This document shows, in pieces, positions 16,794 through 25,744 of a stretch of 64,000 bases of DNA. This DNA is from Glycomyces tenuis DSM 44171. GTDB taxonomy: Bacteria; Actinomycetota; Actinomycetes; Mycobacteriales; Micromonosporaceae. Made by a program: the position numbers and the translations under genes. The notes under the pieces were generated by a model. It made no database searches, was not told where the DNA came from, and saw only the letters and a list, made by a program, of their open reading frames with translations. The stretch is from assembly GCF_000427885.1 (NCBI RefSeq), contig NZ_KE386601.1, forward strand, positions 50,115 through 114,114, written 5' to 3'. Each line of letters opens with the position of its first letter. The stretch's first letter is position 1.

Positions 16794-17540
16794 GTGACTT
16801 TCAAACAGCAAGCCTCCAAGACGATCGGTGCCCTGGGTCTGGCGGGCGCCGCCGGGCTCATCGGCGCGCTGGCGTTCGCCGCGCCGGCGAGCGCCGCGGT
16901 CGAGAGCATTCCGATCAACCCGGGCAACGTGCCGACCACGGCTGCCGGCTTCGGCCCGAACAACTGCGACCAGGTGCCCGACGACATCGCCGTCGACGAG
17001 GACGGCTGGGTGTTCGTGCTTCCGGCGGCGGCGGGGGCCGAGGGCAACTTCATCGAGGTCCAGGCCACCTTCGAGGACGCCTCGGGCGCGAGCCACACGC
17101 TCAACACCACTGACGACGGCGGGGTCGTCGACGGCCAGGGGGACAACAAGGCCTTCATCATCACGCCGGCCGGTTGGACGCTCGTCTCCGCCACTGCCGA
17201 CGTCGAGGACCCCGACCATGGCGCCAAGTTCAACCTGACCCACACCTGTCCGGGCGAAGAGGCCCCGGGCAGCGGGGTTCCCACGCCCGGCGACGAGAGC
17301 CCCACGCCCGGCGACGAGAGCCCCACGCCCGGCGACGAGACTCCCACGCCCGGCGGTGAAAGCCCCACCGACGGGACCACTTCGCCCGGCGGAGAAGTCT
17401 CCACCACGCCGGCCGGCTCCACCCTGCCGGCCACCGGCACTCCGCTGACCGTCGCCCTCGTCTCGGCCGCCGCCCTGGCCGCCGCCGGTGTCGTGCTGTT
17501 CGTCGTGATGCGGCGCCGCCGCGCGGCCGAGAACTGGTAG
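16794..17540 (+). CDS. LPxTG-anchored cell-wall surface protein
   Basis: Predicted 248 residues from GTG 16794 with GGAG nine nt upstream. It has a signal peptide (residues 1-35, ending APASAA), a globular part (about 36-155) with two cysteines that may pair, then a Pro/Glu/Thr spacer of seven-residue repeats PTPGDES, a sortase motif LPATGTP, a hydrophobic helix (VALVSAAALAAAGVVLFVV) and a basic tail RRRRAAENW. It is predicted to be cleaved by a class E or similar sortase and linked to peptidoglycan. No sortase gene is visible in the window. The 21-bp repeats encoding the spacer could vary in number. Function of the globular part is unknown. Confidence 0.85.
   Translation: MTFKQQASKTIGALGLAGAAGLIGALAFAAPASAAVESIPINPGNVPTTAAGFGPNNCDQVPDDIAVDEDGWVFVLPAAAGAEGNFIEVQATFEDASGASHTLNTTDDGGVVDGQGDNKAFIITPAGWTLVSATADVEDPDHGAKFNLTHTCPGEEAPGSGVPTPGDESPTPGDESPTPGDETPTPGGESPTDGTTSPGGEVSTTPAGSTLPATGTPLTVALVSAAALAAAGVVLFVVMRRRRAAENW
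17280..17362 (+). repeat. 21-bp tandem repeat encoding PTPGDES spacer
   Basis: About four direct copies of a 21-bp unit (CCCACGCCCGGCGACGAGAG plus one base) lie in frame within the LPxTG gene; the first three are nearly identical and the last is diverged. Such in-frame repeats can expand or contract and set the length of the wall-spanning stalk. Confidence 0.9.
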
Positions 17541-17661
17541 AGCGCCACCAAAGGTCCGTTATTCAACCGTTATGCAACCCTGTGAAGCGCTCCCGCGTTT
17601 AGCAACTGTCTCAGGGAAGCGATCCCAGGACTACCGCCCGCTGCTTGACGGTGCGGTCCTT

Positions 17662-17737
17662 GTCGAGCCCCCGGAATCCTGCCACCGGGGGCTCGACCCT
17701 CCGCGCCCCGGAACCGTCCCCCCTTGGTTCCGGGGCG
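17662..17737 (+). terminator. two tandem hairpins between LPxTG gene and purine permease
   Basis: The 358-bp gap 17541-17898 holds two perfect hairpins: a 13-bp stem (GTCGAGCCCCCGG, 17662-17697) and a 12-bp stem (CGCCCCGGAACC, 17704-17737). The first probably ends the LPxTG transcript; the second could be a backup. The rest, to 17898, is the permease leader, and I see no recognisable purine riboswitch or gene in it. Confidence 0.7.
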
Positions 17738-17898
17738 TCATCTTCATCTCACCGCCCCGCCGAGCGGCGTTCGCCCATTCGCCGCCCAGTCTCCCGGCGC
17801 GGTAGATTACCGGCGGGTTCAGCGCAGAGCCCCTGTCCACCGCCACTCCGCGGTGCCAGCTGCCCGGCATCCGCACCGTTCCCTGGAGACGCCCACCG

Positions 17899-19275
17899 AT
17901 GGCAACCGAATCGACCGAAACGCAGGACGGCCCCGCCGCCTCCGGCCCGATCGACCGTTACTTCCGCCTCAGCGAGCACCGCACCACCTGGAAGCGCGAG
18001 GTCCTCGCCGGCACCACGACCTTCCTGGCGATGGCCTACATCCTCGCCGCCAACCCCGGCATCCTCAGTTTCGGGATCGCCGACATCCTCGGCCCCGAGG
18101 CCGCACCCGACCCCGGCGCGATCTTCACCGCCACCGCCCTCGCCGCGGCGCTCGGCTGTCTCGTCATGGGCCTGTGGGCCAGGTACCCGATCGCGCTCGC
18201 GCCCGGCATGGGGCTCAACGCCTTCTTCGCGTTCAGCGTCGTCGTCGGCATGGGCATCCCCTGGCAGACCGCCCTGACCGGGACGCTCGTCTCGGGCGTC
18301 CTGTTCTTCATCCTCGCCGTCACCGGCGTCCGCGAGACGATCGTCAACGCGATCCCGGCGCAGATGAAGCTCGCCATCGGAGCGGGCATCGGCCTGTTCA
18401 TCGCCTTCATCGGCCTCAAGGGCGGCGAGATCGTCGTCCCCGACGAGGCCACGCTCGTCGCCCTCGGCGACTTCACCTCCGGTCCGGTCCTGCTCACCCT
18501 GTTCGGTCTGGCCGTCACCGCGGTGTTCGTGGTCCTGGGCTGGAAGGGCGGCGTGTTCTACGGCATGCTCGCCACGCTCGCGGTCGGCCTGGCCACCGGC
18601 GTCGTCGACTTCGACCTCTCCGAGATCGGCTCGCCGAACCTCGACGCGTTCGGGGCGGCCTTCACCGGCTTCGAGCACGCCTTCACCACCGAGATGATCA
18701 TCGTGGTCCTCACGATGCTGTTCGTCGACTTCTTCGACACCGCCGGAACCCTCTTCGCCGTCGCCGGGCAGGCCGGGATGCTCAGGGACGGCAGGCTCCC
18801 GCGCGCCGGGCGCGCCCTGGCCGCCGACTCGGTCGCCACGATGGGCGGCGCGATCCTCGGCACCTCCACGACCACGTCCTATGTCGAGTCGACCGCGGGC
18901 GTGTCGGTCGGCGGGCGCACCGGCCTCACCGCCGTCACCACGGCGGGCTGGTTCCTGGTCTCGCTCGTGGCCTTCCCGGTGTTCGGGCTCGTGGCGAACA
19001 ACCCCGCGGTGACCGCCCCCGCGCTGGTCGTGGTCGGCGTGCTCATGGCGAAGCAGCTCGGCGGCATCGACTGGGACCGGATGGAGTTCGCGATCCCGGC
19101 GTTCCTGACCGTGATCGCGATGCCGCTGACCTACTCGATCTCGAACGGCATCGCGCTCGGCCTGGTCTTCTACCCGCTCGCGATGATCGCCAAGGGCCGC
19201 TGGCGGGAAGTCCACCCGATCGTCTACGTGCTCATGGTGGTCTTCCTCGGATACTTCTTCTTCCTCAACGAATGA
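17899..19275 (+). CDS. NCS2 (AzgA-type) purine permease
   Basis: Predicted 458 residues, the normal size of AzgA/PbuG-like transporters. These import adenine, guanine or hypoxanthine across the membrane by proton symport. Signatures include REVLAGTTTFLAMAYILAANP near the N-terminus, PGMGLNAFFAF, IGLFIAFIGLKGG, TMLFVDFFDTAGTLFAV and TSTTTSYVESTAGVSVGGRTGLTAVTT, which is the NCS2 substrate-binding stretch. Multiple hydrophobic helices span its length. GGAG lies 12 nt before the ATG. It stands alone, with terminators on both sides. Together with hpt at 52167 it would serve purine salvage, although the genes are far apart. Exact base specificity is not shown by sequence. Confidence 0.92.
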   Translation: MATESTETQDGPAASGPIDRYFRLSEHRTTWKREVLAGTTTFLAMAYILAANPGILSFGIADILGPEAAPDPGAIFTATALAAALGCLVMGLWARYPIALAPGMGLNAFFAFSVVVGMGIPWQTALTGTLVSGVLFFILAVTGVRETIVNAIPAQMKLAIGAGIGLFIAFIGLKGGEIVVPDEATLVALGDFTSGPVLLTLFGLAVTAVFVVLGWKGGVFYGMLATLAVGLATGVVDFDLSEIGSPNLDAFGAAFTGFEHAFTTEMIIVVLTMLFVDFFDTAGTLFAVAGQAGMLRDGRLPRAGRALAADSVATMGGAILGTSTTTSYVESTAGVSVGGRTGLTAVTTAGWFLVSLVAFPVFGLVANNPAVTAPALVVVGVLMAKQLGGIDWDRMEFAIPAFLTVIAMPLTYSISNGIALGLVFYPLAMIAKGRWREVHPIVYVLMVVFLGYFFFLNE

Positions 19276-19284
19276 GCCCCGGAC

Positions 19285-19324
19285 GCGAAGCGGCCCGGCA
19301 CCGAACGGTGCCGGGCCGCTTCGC
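19285..19324. terminator. bidirectional hairpin terminator
   Basis: An 18-bp perfect stem with loop GAAC (arms GCGAAGCGGCCCGGCACC and its complement) lies between the converging permease and ABC genes, nine bases from the ABC permease stop. It likely serves both. Confidence 0.85.
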
Positions 19325-19332
19325 CGTTCGCG

Positions 19333-20517
19333 CTATGCGGCGCGCTTGAGCGCGTCGGCGAGCTTGAGCCGCGAACCGGTGTAGAGAACACTGCGCTTGT
19401 ACAGCGTCGCGCCCAGGACGAGCGCCCCGACCGCGGCGGCGGCCAGCAGGCCGAGCGCCAGCGCGATCTCCCACACGGGAACGTCGGCGATCGCCATGCG
19501 GGTCGGCATCGCGATCCCTGAGAACGGCGGCACGATCGACAGGATCCGCGCGAACGCGCTGGTCGGCGCGTTCAGCAGGAAGATCGCCCCCACGTAGCTG
19601 ACCGTCAGCGCCATGATCAGCGGCGTCAGCACCGAACCGGCGTCCTCCTGGCGCGAGACCAGCGAGCCGACGCCGCCGGCGAGGGTGCCGAAGAGCGCGA
19701 AGGCGATGAACCACCAGCCGATCGACGAGAGCGCCGCCGAGGCCGTGCCCTCCGGCAAATCGGCCAGCAGGCCCGAGCCGGCCGCCACGCCGAGACCCAC
19801 GGCGACCATCGCGATCAGGTTGACCAGCGAGATGACGCCGAGCCCGATCACCTTGCCGCCGAGCAGCTGCCACGGCTTGAGGCTGGTCAGCAGGATCTCG
19901 ACGATGCGGCTGGACTTCTCCTCGACGACGCCCATGGCGATGTACTGGACCGGCGTCATGAGCATCATGAACATCATGATGGAGATGATCAGGCCGGTGA
20001 AGTAGTCGAGCGGTCCGCCGATGTCGTGCTCTTCGGACAGCGACACGGTCTCCAGCGGCTCCACGGTCAACGCCTGCTGGATCTGTTCGTCCGAGAGCCC
20101 GGCGTCGGCCAGCCCGGTCTGCACGCCCGCGGCCTGCCAGGCGGCGTCGAGCTGGGCCTGGAGTTCGGTGCTGGCCGCGCCCTCGCTGTAGAGTGCGCCG
20201 TCGGCGACGGCGGCCTCGACCTCGCCGTCGGTGACCGCCTGCTCGGCCTCGTCGACGCTGTCGTACGAGGTGATGTCGAAGCCGCCCATGGCGTCGAGCT
20301 GGGCCTCCATGGCGGGGGCGCTCTCGCCGGCGAGGCCGACCTCGGTGGGGCCGTCGTCGCCGCCGATGATCGACGGCAGCGCGGCGAGCACGCCGACGAT
20401 GACGACGGTGACGACGAGGCTGATGAGGTTGGCCTTGGACAGGCCGCGGACGCGGATCTCCCGGCCCGCGACGAGCATCAGGCCGCGGAACTTGGACGTG
20501 TCGTTCTGGGCGCTCAT
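19333..20517 (-). CDS. ABC transporter permease, NatB-like
   Basis: Predicted 394 residues from ATG 20517-20515, which overlaps the stop of the ATPase gene (ATGA). The layout is that of ABC-2 type permeases: one N-terminal helix (ANLISLVVTVVIVGVLAAL), a large extracytoplasmic domain (about residues 55-180), then five or six helices. The segment MGVVEEKSSRIVEILLTSLKPWQLLGGK is the hallmark of NatB/YhaP sodium or drug exporters. With 20514-21383 it forms a two-gene exporter. The substrate is unknown; sodium extrusion, drug or peptide export are all possible. It ends at a bidirectional terminator. Confidence 0.85.
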   Translation of the reverse strand: MSAQNDTSKFRGLMLVAGREIRVRGLSKANLISLVVTVVIVGVLAALPSIIGGDDGPTEVGLAGESAPAMEAQLDAMGGFDITSYDSVDEAEQAVTDGEVEAAVADGALYSEGAASTELQAQLDAAWQAAGVQTGLADAGLSDEQIQQALTVEPLETVSLSEEHDIGGPLDYFTGLIISIMMFMMLMTPVQYIAMGVVEEKSSRIVEILLTSLKPWQLLGGKVIGLGVISLVNLIAMVAVGLGVAAGSGLLADLPEGTASAALSSIGWWFIAFALFGTLAGGVGSLVSRQEDAGSVLTPLIMALTVSYVGAIFLLNAPTSAFARILSIVPPFSGIAMPTRMAIADVPVWEIALALGLLAAAAVGALVLGATLYKRSVLYTGSRLKLADALKRAA

Positions 20518-21383
20518 CTCGTCACGGCCTCTCGGAAGATCTCGGCGATGGTGGGCTGGTCGTACGCGAAGTGGGTGACGCGGCCCGCCGCGGCGGCGAT
20601 CCGCAGCACCTCCTGGTCGTCGGCGCCTTCGACGAGGTAGTCCTCGCCGTCGTGCCGCACCTGCCCCGGCAGCGAGGCGCCCAGGTCCTGGTCGGTGTCG
20701 ACCCTGACGCGCAGCTGCTTGACCTCGCGCGCCTTGAGCTCGGCGACCGTCCCGGAGGCGATGATCCTCCCGGCGCCGATGATGACGACCGAGTCGCACA
20801 GCCGCTCGACGAGGTCGAGCTGGTGGCTGGAGAAGATGACCGGCGCTCCGGCGGCGGCGCGGTCCCGCAGGGCGGTGCCCATGACGTCGACGGCGATCGG
20901 GTCGAGCCCGGAGAACGGCTCGTCGAGGATGAGCACCTCGGGGTCGTGCACGAGCGAGACGGCCAACTGGACGCGCTGCTGGTTGCCCAGCGAGAGGTCC
21001 TGCACGTTGTCGCCGATCCGCTCGGTGAGGTTGAGCTGCTCGAGCAGCTCGGCGGCCGACCGCCTGGCGTCGGCGCGGCTCATGCCGTGCAGCTCCCCGA
21101 AGTAGGCGATCTGGTCGCCGACCTTCATCTTGGGGTACAGGCCGCGTTCGGAGGGCATGTAGCCGAAGCGCCGCCGCTGTTCGACGCCGAGTTCGGCGCC
21201 GTTGTAGACGATCTCGCCGGCGTCGCCGGCGAGCACGCCCATGGCGATGCGCATGGTCGTGGTCTTGCCGGCGCCGTTGGCGCCGACGAAGCCGACCACT
21301 TCGCCCGGTTCGGCTGACAGCGACACCCCATCGAGGGCAACGGTATCGCCGAACCTCTTCTTGAGGTCCTTGATTTCGAGCAT
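20514..21383 (-). CDS. ABC transporter ATP-binding protein, NatA-like
   Basis: Predicted 289 residues. A full nucleotide-binding domain is visible: Walker A GANGAGKTT (residues about 34-42), Q-loop region YMPSERGLYPKMKVG, signature LSLGNQQRVQLA, Walker B VLILDEPFSGLDP and H-loop SSHQLDLVE. A C-terminal extension of about 70 residues is common in NatA/YhaQ-type subunits. The signature has N in place of the usual G in LSGGQ, as in other members of this branch. It drives the permease at 19333-20517. It starts at ATG 21383. No regulator is adjacent apart from the LacI gene, which lies 86 bp upstream on the same strand and is probably unrelated. Confidence 0.93.
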   Translation of the reverse strand: MLEIKDLKKRFGDTVALDGVSLSAEPGEVVGFVGANGAGKTTTMRIAMGVLAGDAGEIVYNGAELGVEQRRRFGYMPSERGLYPKMKVGDQIAYFGELHGMSRADARRSAAELLEQLNLTERIGDNVQDLSLGNQQRVQLAVSLVHDPEVLILDEPFSGLDPIAVDVMGTALRDRAAAGAPVIFSSHQLDLVERLCDSVVIIGAGRIIASGTVAELKAREVKQLRVRVDTDQDLGASLPGQVRHDGEDYLVEGADDQEVLRIAAAAGRVTHFAYDQPTIAEIFREAVTR

Positions 21384-21469
21384 GCGTTCACCTTAAAGCG
21401 GCCCGTGGCGCCGGACGTCCGCCACGGGAAGGATTCCGTTCCGATCCGGATCCTTCCCAAGAACGACGC

Positions 21470-22489
21470 TCACCTCGGCCTCGCCGTGGTGCCGCGTTCG
21501 ATCAGGGTGGCTCCCAGCGTGATGGCCGCGTCGGGGTGCTCTTCGCGGGTGATCTGGCCCAGCAGCAGCCGGACCGCCACGGCCGCCTTCGCGGGTATGT
21601 CCTGCGCCACGGTCGTCAGTTTCGGTGTGACGTACGTTGCTATGTCGAGGTCGTCGTAGCCGATGACGGACACCTCGCCGGGCACGGCGCGCCCCGCCTC
21701 GGCCAGGCCCTCCATGACGCCGATGGCGAGGATGTCGGCGGTCGCGAAGACCGCGGTGACCTCGGGGTGCTCGACGGCCAGCAGGCGGCCGAACTCGCGC
21801 CCGGCGGCGTGGGTGGTCTCCACCGCCGAGACCATCGCGCCCTCCCACGGCGCCCCGGCCTCGGCGAAGGCGCTGCGGAAGCCCTCGTAGCGCTGGCGGA
21901 CCACGCCGGTCTCGAAGAAGGCGGGCCCGGCGAAGGCGATGCGGCGGTGCCCCAGTTCCAGCAGGTGGCGCGCCGCCAGTTCGGCGCCGGTGAAGTCGTC
22001 CGAGCGCACGCCCAGGGCGAGCGGGTTCTCCGAGTAGCTATCCATGGCCACCAGGGCGACGCGGCCGACGACCGCGGGGCCGAGCCGGTCGATCTCGACG
22101 TCCTGGAATCCCAGGAGGACCGCGCCGTCGAGGTTCCACGAGCGCAGCGCCTCGGCGACTTCGTCGAGGCGGGCGATGCCGCGCAGCATCAGGTGGTAGT
22201 CGTGCTTGCGCAGCTCGCGTTCGAGCACGCCGATGATCTCGACGGTGTGCGGGCTGATGGTCAGGCTGTCCTCGCCGGCGGCGGGGACGAGCAGGCCGAT
22301 GATCCGCGAGGAGCGAGCGGCGAGGCTGCGGGCGGAGGCGCTGGGCACGTAGCCGCGCTGCTCGACGATCCGCAGGATCCGGTCGATGGTGGCCTGGGAG
22401 ACCCGCGCCCGCTTCCCGTTGATCACATTGGACACGGTCATGGGGCTGACGCCGGCCTCGGCGGCGATGTCCTTCAGCGTGACGCGCAC
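21470..22489 (-). CDS. LacI-family repressor of the alpha-glucan locus
   Basis: Predicted 339 residues from GTG 22489, chosen because GAGGAG lies about 7 nt upstream and the protein then begins with the standard helix-turn-helix VTLKDIAAEAGVSPMTVSNV. The hinge region is KRARVSQATIDRILRIVEQRGYVPSASARSLA, shown here in description only as the typical LacI pattern. The rest is a periplasmic-binding-like effector domain with SVIGYDDLDIATYVTPKLTT, the dimer and sugar-binding region. It is divergent from the GH13-led operon; a palindromic operator lies just downstream of that operon's promoter. It is therefore probably the local repressor, released by an alpha-glucoside. Confidence 0.9.
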   Translation of the reverse strand: MRVTLKDIAAEAGVSPMTVSNVINGKRARVSQATIDRILRIVEQRGYVPSASARSLAARSSRIIGLLVPAAGEDSLTISPHTVEIIGVLERELRKHDYHLMLRGIARLDEVAEALRSWNLDGAVLLGFQDVEIDRLGPAVVGRVALVAMDSYSENPLALGVRSDDFTGAELAARHLLELGHRRIAFAGPAFFETGVVRQRYEGFRSAFAEAGAPWEGAMVSAVETTHAAGREFGRLLAVEHPEVTAVFATADILAIGVMEGLAEAGRAVPGEVSVIGYDDLDIATYVTPKLTTVAQDIPAKAAVAVRLLLGQITREEHPDAAITLGATLIERGTTARPR

Positions 22490-22551
22490 GCGCGGCTCCT
22501 CTCGGGGTGGTCGGGGCGGACGCTCCGGCTCGCGGTGTCGGGAACCCGGTG

Positions 22552-22580
22552 TTGACAAGTCTGACAGCTCACTCTATGCT
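22552..22580 (+). promoter_or_regulatory. consensus promoter of the GH13 operon
   Basis: A -35 TTGACA (22552-22557) and -10 TATGCT (22575-22580) are separated by exactly 17 bp. The housekeeping sigma factor should recognise it. It directs transcription rightward into the glucan operon. Confidence 0.85.
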
Positions 22581-22589
22581 TTCCGTCTA

Positions 22590-22607
22590 AGGTATAGCGC
22601 TAAACCT
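22590..22607. promoter_or_regulatory. LacI-type operator AGGTATAGCGCTAAACCT
   Basis: An 18-bp imperfect palindrome with a perfect centre TAGCGCTA lies 9 bp after the -10 box, over the expected start of transcription. Central CG dyads are typical of LacI-family sites. It is the probable target of the divergent repressor at 21470-22489. Confidence 0.8.
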
Positions 22608-22681
22608 AGCATGTGCAGCATCTTTGCCGTGCCGTGGGCCCCTCAACCCCCGTGCGGCGAGCGAACAAGAACGGAGTGACG

Positions 22682-24328
22682 GTGCATTCGGGCCCTCGAA
22701 ACGAAGCAGACGAGCCGACCCCCGCCTGGTGGAGGGGCGCGGTGATCTACCAGGTCTACCCGCGCAGCTTCGCCGACGCGAACGGCGACGGCACCGGCGA
22801 CCTCGAAGGCGTCCGCTCGCGCCTGCCCTACCTCGCCGAGCTCGGCGTCGACGCCCTGTGGTTCACCCCCTGGTACCGCTCGCCGCAGGCCGACGGCGGC
22901 TACGACGTGGCCGACTACCGCGCGATCGACCCGGCCTTCGGCACCCTCGCCGACGCCGAGCGGCTCATCGCCGACGCGGCCGCGCTCGGCATCCGCACCA
23001 TCGTCGACATCGTCCCCAACCACGTCTCCGCCGAGCACCCCTGGTTCGTCGAGGCCCTCGCCGCCGAGCCCGGCGACCCGGCCCGCGACCGCTTCTGGTT
23101 CCGCGACGGCCTCGGCGAGTCCGGCGAGATCGCCCCCACCGCCTGGACCTCCAGCTTCTCCGGCCCCACCTGGACCCGCACCGCGGGCCCCGACGGCACC
23201 CCCGGCCAGTGGTACCTCCACCTGTTCGCCTCCGAGCAGCCCGACCTCAACTGGAACCACCCCGAGGTCATGGCCGAGCACGAGGCCGTCCTGCGCTTCT
23301 GGTACGACCGCGGCGCCGCCGGCGTGCGGATCGACTCGGCCTCCATGCTCGCCAAGGACCCCGAGCTCCCCGAGCTCGCCGAGCACCACGAGCCCGGCAC
23401 CCACCCCCACCTCGATCGCGACGAGGTCCACGACGTCTACCGGCGCTGGCGCAAGATCGCCGACTCCTACCCCGAGCCCCGCGTGCTCATCGGCGAGGTC
23501 TGGCTCCCCGAGACCGAACGCTTCGTCCGCTACCTGCGCGACGACGAGATGCACATGGCGTTCAACTTCGACTTCATGACCGCCCCGTGGGCCTGCGAGG
23601 CGATCCGCTCCTCGATCACGACCACCTTCGAGGCCCACCGCGGCGTCGACGCCCCGCCCACCTGGGTCCTGTCCAACCACGACATCACCAGACCGGTCAC
23701 CCGCTACGGCCGCGAGGACACCTCCTTCGACTTCGCCGCCAAACGCTTCGGCGTCCCCACCGACCTCGCCCTCGGCCGGAGGCGGGCCCGCGCCGCCGCC
23801 CTGCTCACCGCCGCCCTGCCCGGCGTCCTCTACATCTACCAGGGCGACGAGCTCGGTCTCCCCGAAGTCGAGGACCTGCCCGAGGGCGCCAGGCAGGACC
23901 CCATGCACCACCGCTCCGGCGGCACCGACCCCGGCCGCGACGGCTGCCGCGTCCCCCTCCCGTGGACCCGCACCGGCCCGAACCACGGCTTCAGCGGCAC
24001 CGCGGCCGAACCCTGGCTGCCGCAGCCGGCCGACTGGGGCTCCCACGCCGTCGAAGCCCAGCAGGGCGACCCCGCCTCGACGCTGTCGCTCTACCGCGAG
24101 GCCCTGCGCCTGCGCCGCACCGAGGCGGCGCTGCGCGGCACCGACTTCGCCTGGCGCGAGTCCGAGCCGGGCGTGCTCGCCTTCCGCCGCGGCGAGGACC
24201 TCACCTGCGTCGTCAACTTCGGCGACGCCCCAGTAGACCTGCCCGACCACGCCGCGGTGCTCATCGGCAGCGCCGAGATCCAAGGCGACCGCCTGCCCGG
24301 CGAGGCCGCCGCCTGGCTGCGGACCTGA
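22682..24328 (+). CDS. GH13 alpha-glucosidase (oligo-alpha-glucoside hydrolase)
   Basis: Predicted 548 residues from GTG 22682, with GGAG 5 nt upstream; an in-frame ATG at 22613 would add residues that look non-coding. It is a GH13 (alpha/beta)8 enzyme: AVIYQVYPRSFADANGDGTG, DIVPNHVS, GVRIDSASM with the nucleophile Asp, VLIGEVWLP with the acid/base Glu, and VLSNHDITRP with the transition-state Asp. There is no signal peptide, so it cleaves imported oligosaccharides in the cytosol. Closest groups by motif are alpha-glucosidases and oligo-1,6-glucosidases. It leads the operon with a solute-binding protein, two permeases and a secreted GH87-like enzyme, and is presumably controlled by the LacI repressor. 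Confidence 0.92.
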   Translation: MHSGPRNEADEPTPAWWRGAVIYQVYPRSFADANGDGTGDLEGVRSRLPYLAELGVDALWFTPWYRSPQADGGYDVADYRAIDPAFGTLADAERLIADAAALGIRTIVDIVPNHVSAEHPWFVEALAAEPGDPARDRFWFRDGLGESGEIAPTAWTSSFSGPTWTRTAGPDGTPGQWYLHLFASEQPDLNWNHPEVMAEHEAVLRFWYDRGAAGVRIDSASMLAKDPELPELAEHHEPGTHPHLDRDEVHDVYRRWRKIADSYPEPRVLIGEVWLPETERFVRYLRDDEMHMAFNFDFMTAPWACEAIRSSITTTFEAHRGVDAPPTWVLSNHDITRPVTRYGREDTSFDFAAKRFGVPTDLALGRRRARAAALLTAALPGVLYIYQGDELGLPEVEDLPEGARQDPMHHRSGGTDPGRDGCRVPLPWTRTGPNHGFSGTAAEPWLPQPADWGSHAVEAQQGDPASTLSLYREALRLRRTEAALRGTDFAWRESEPGVLAFRRGEDLTCVVNFGDAPVDLPDHAAVLIGSAEIQGDRLPGEAAAWLRT

Positions 24329-24368
24329 CGGCGGACCGATCCCTTCAACACCGAACAAGGAGCAAGCA

Positions 24369-25727
24369 ATGAAACCCTCTCGCATCATCGCCGCGACGGC
24401 GGCCGCGGCCATCACCGCCGCCGGCCTCGCCGCCTGCTCGGAATCCGAGGACGACGACGGCATCACCGACATCACCGTCGCCATCGACGCCGGACTCGAA
24501 CAGGGCGCCATCGACGCCTTCAACGAGCGCGTCGCCCAGTTCGAGGAGGCCAACCCCGACATCGACGTCGAGACCCAGGAGTACACCTGGACGGCCACCA
24601 CCTTCACCGCGCAGCTCGCCGGCGGCACCCTCCCGACCGTGTTCACCGCGCCCTTCACCGACGGGCGCGGCCTGATCGAACGCGGCCAGATCGCCGACAT
24701 CAGCGCCCTCACCGCCGAACTGCCGTACGCGGGCGACTTCAACCCGAACGTCGCCGCGGCCGGATCCGACGCCGATGGCAACATGTGGGCCGTCCCGATC
24801 TCCGCCTACGGCCAAGGGCTCCACTACAACCGGACCCTGTTCGAGGCCGCCGGGCTCGACCCCGACGCCCCGCCCGCCACCTGGGCCGAGATCCGCGCGG
24901 CCGCCGACCAGATCGCCGAGGCCACCGGCGAGACCGGCTACGCCATGATGACCAACGCCAACACCGGCGGCTGGATCCTGACGACCATGGTCTACGCCCT
25001 CGGCGGGCGCACCGAGGTCATCGACGGCGACACCGCCACCGCCACCATCGACACCCCCGAGATGCGCGAGGCGATCGACATGATCCGCCAGATGCGCTGG
25101 GACGACGACTCCATGGGCGACGAGTTCCTCTACGACTGGGGCACCATCAACCAGGACTTCGCCTCCGGCCGCATCGGCATGTACGTCTCCGGCGGCGGCA
25201 ACTACGGCAACCTGTTCACCCAGAACGCGCTCGACCCCGACGACTACGGCCTGACCGTCCTGCCGCTCGAAGGCGCCGAGTCCGGCGTCCTCGGCGGCGG
25301 CACCCTCGCCGCGGTCAGCCCGAACGCCGACGCCGAGCAGCAGGCCGCCGCCGTCGAGTGGATCGACTTCTACTACATGGAGAAGCTCACCGTCGAAGCG
25401 GCCGCCGTCGCCGACGCCCAGGCCCTGGCCGACTCCGGCCAGCCCGTCGGCGCCCCGCAGCTGCCCGTGTTCGACAAGGCCACCTACGACGAGTCCCTCG
25501 CCTGGGTCGAGGAGTACGTCAACGTCCCGCTCGACCAGATGACCCCCTACACCGAGCAGATCTTCGACCAGACGCTGCTGACCGAACCGGTCCGCGCCAC
25601 CCAGGAGGTCTACGCGGTGCTCGACCCGCTCGTCCAGACCGTCCTGACCGACGAGGGCGCCGACGTCGACGCCCTGCTCGAGCAGGCCGAGGCCGACGCC
25701 CAGGCCGCGATGGACGCGGCCGCCTGA
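24369..25727 (+). CDS. sugar ABC transporter substrate-binding lipoprotein
   Basis: Predicted 452 residues, ATG 24369 with AAGGAG 7 nt upstream. The N-terminus has a lipoprotein signal: ITAAGLAACSES, with Cys about residue 24 as the lipidated residue. The rest matches the family 1 extracellular solute-binding fold: VAQFEEANPDIDVE, GGTLPTVF, NMWAVPISAYGQGLHYN, and GGGTLAAVSPNADAEQQAAA. It captures oligosaccharides outside the cell and delivers them to the permeases at 25745-27600. No ATP-binding subunit is in this operon, so a shared MsiK-type ATPase elsewhere is likely. The ligand is probably an alpha-glucooligosaccharide, inferred from the flanking GH13 and GH87-like genes. Confidence 0.93.
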   Translation: MKPSRIIAATAAAAITAAGLAACSESEDDDGITDITVAIDAGLEQGAIDAFNERVAQFEEANPDIDVETQEYTWTATTFTAQLAGGTLPTVFTAPFTDGRGLIERGQIADISALTAELPYAGDFNPNVAAAGSDADGNMWAVPISAYGQGLHYNRTLFEAAGLDPDAPPATWAEIRAAADQIAEATGETGYAMMTNANTGGWILTTMVYALGGRTEVIDGDTATATIDTPEMREAIDMIRQMRWDDDSMGDEFLYDWGTINQDFASGRIGMYVSGGGNYGNLFTQNALDPDDYGLTVLPLEGAESGVLGGGTLAAVSPNADAEQQAAAVEWIDFYYMEKLTVEAAAVADAQALADSGQPVGAPQLPVFDKATYDESLAWVEEYVNVPLDQMTPYTEQIFDQTLLTEPVRATQEVYAVLDPLVQTVLTDEGADVDALLEQAEADAQAAMDAAA

Positions 25728-25744
25728 GCCGGGACGAGACGACC

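Noticed and set aside
22643-24784. Open frame opposite the GH13 and solute-binding genes
   Set aside because: Gly/Glu/Val-rich shadow; the plus strand holds GH13 catalytic motifs and a lipobox.
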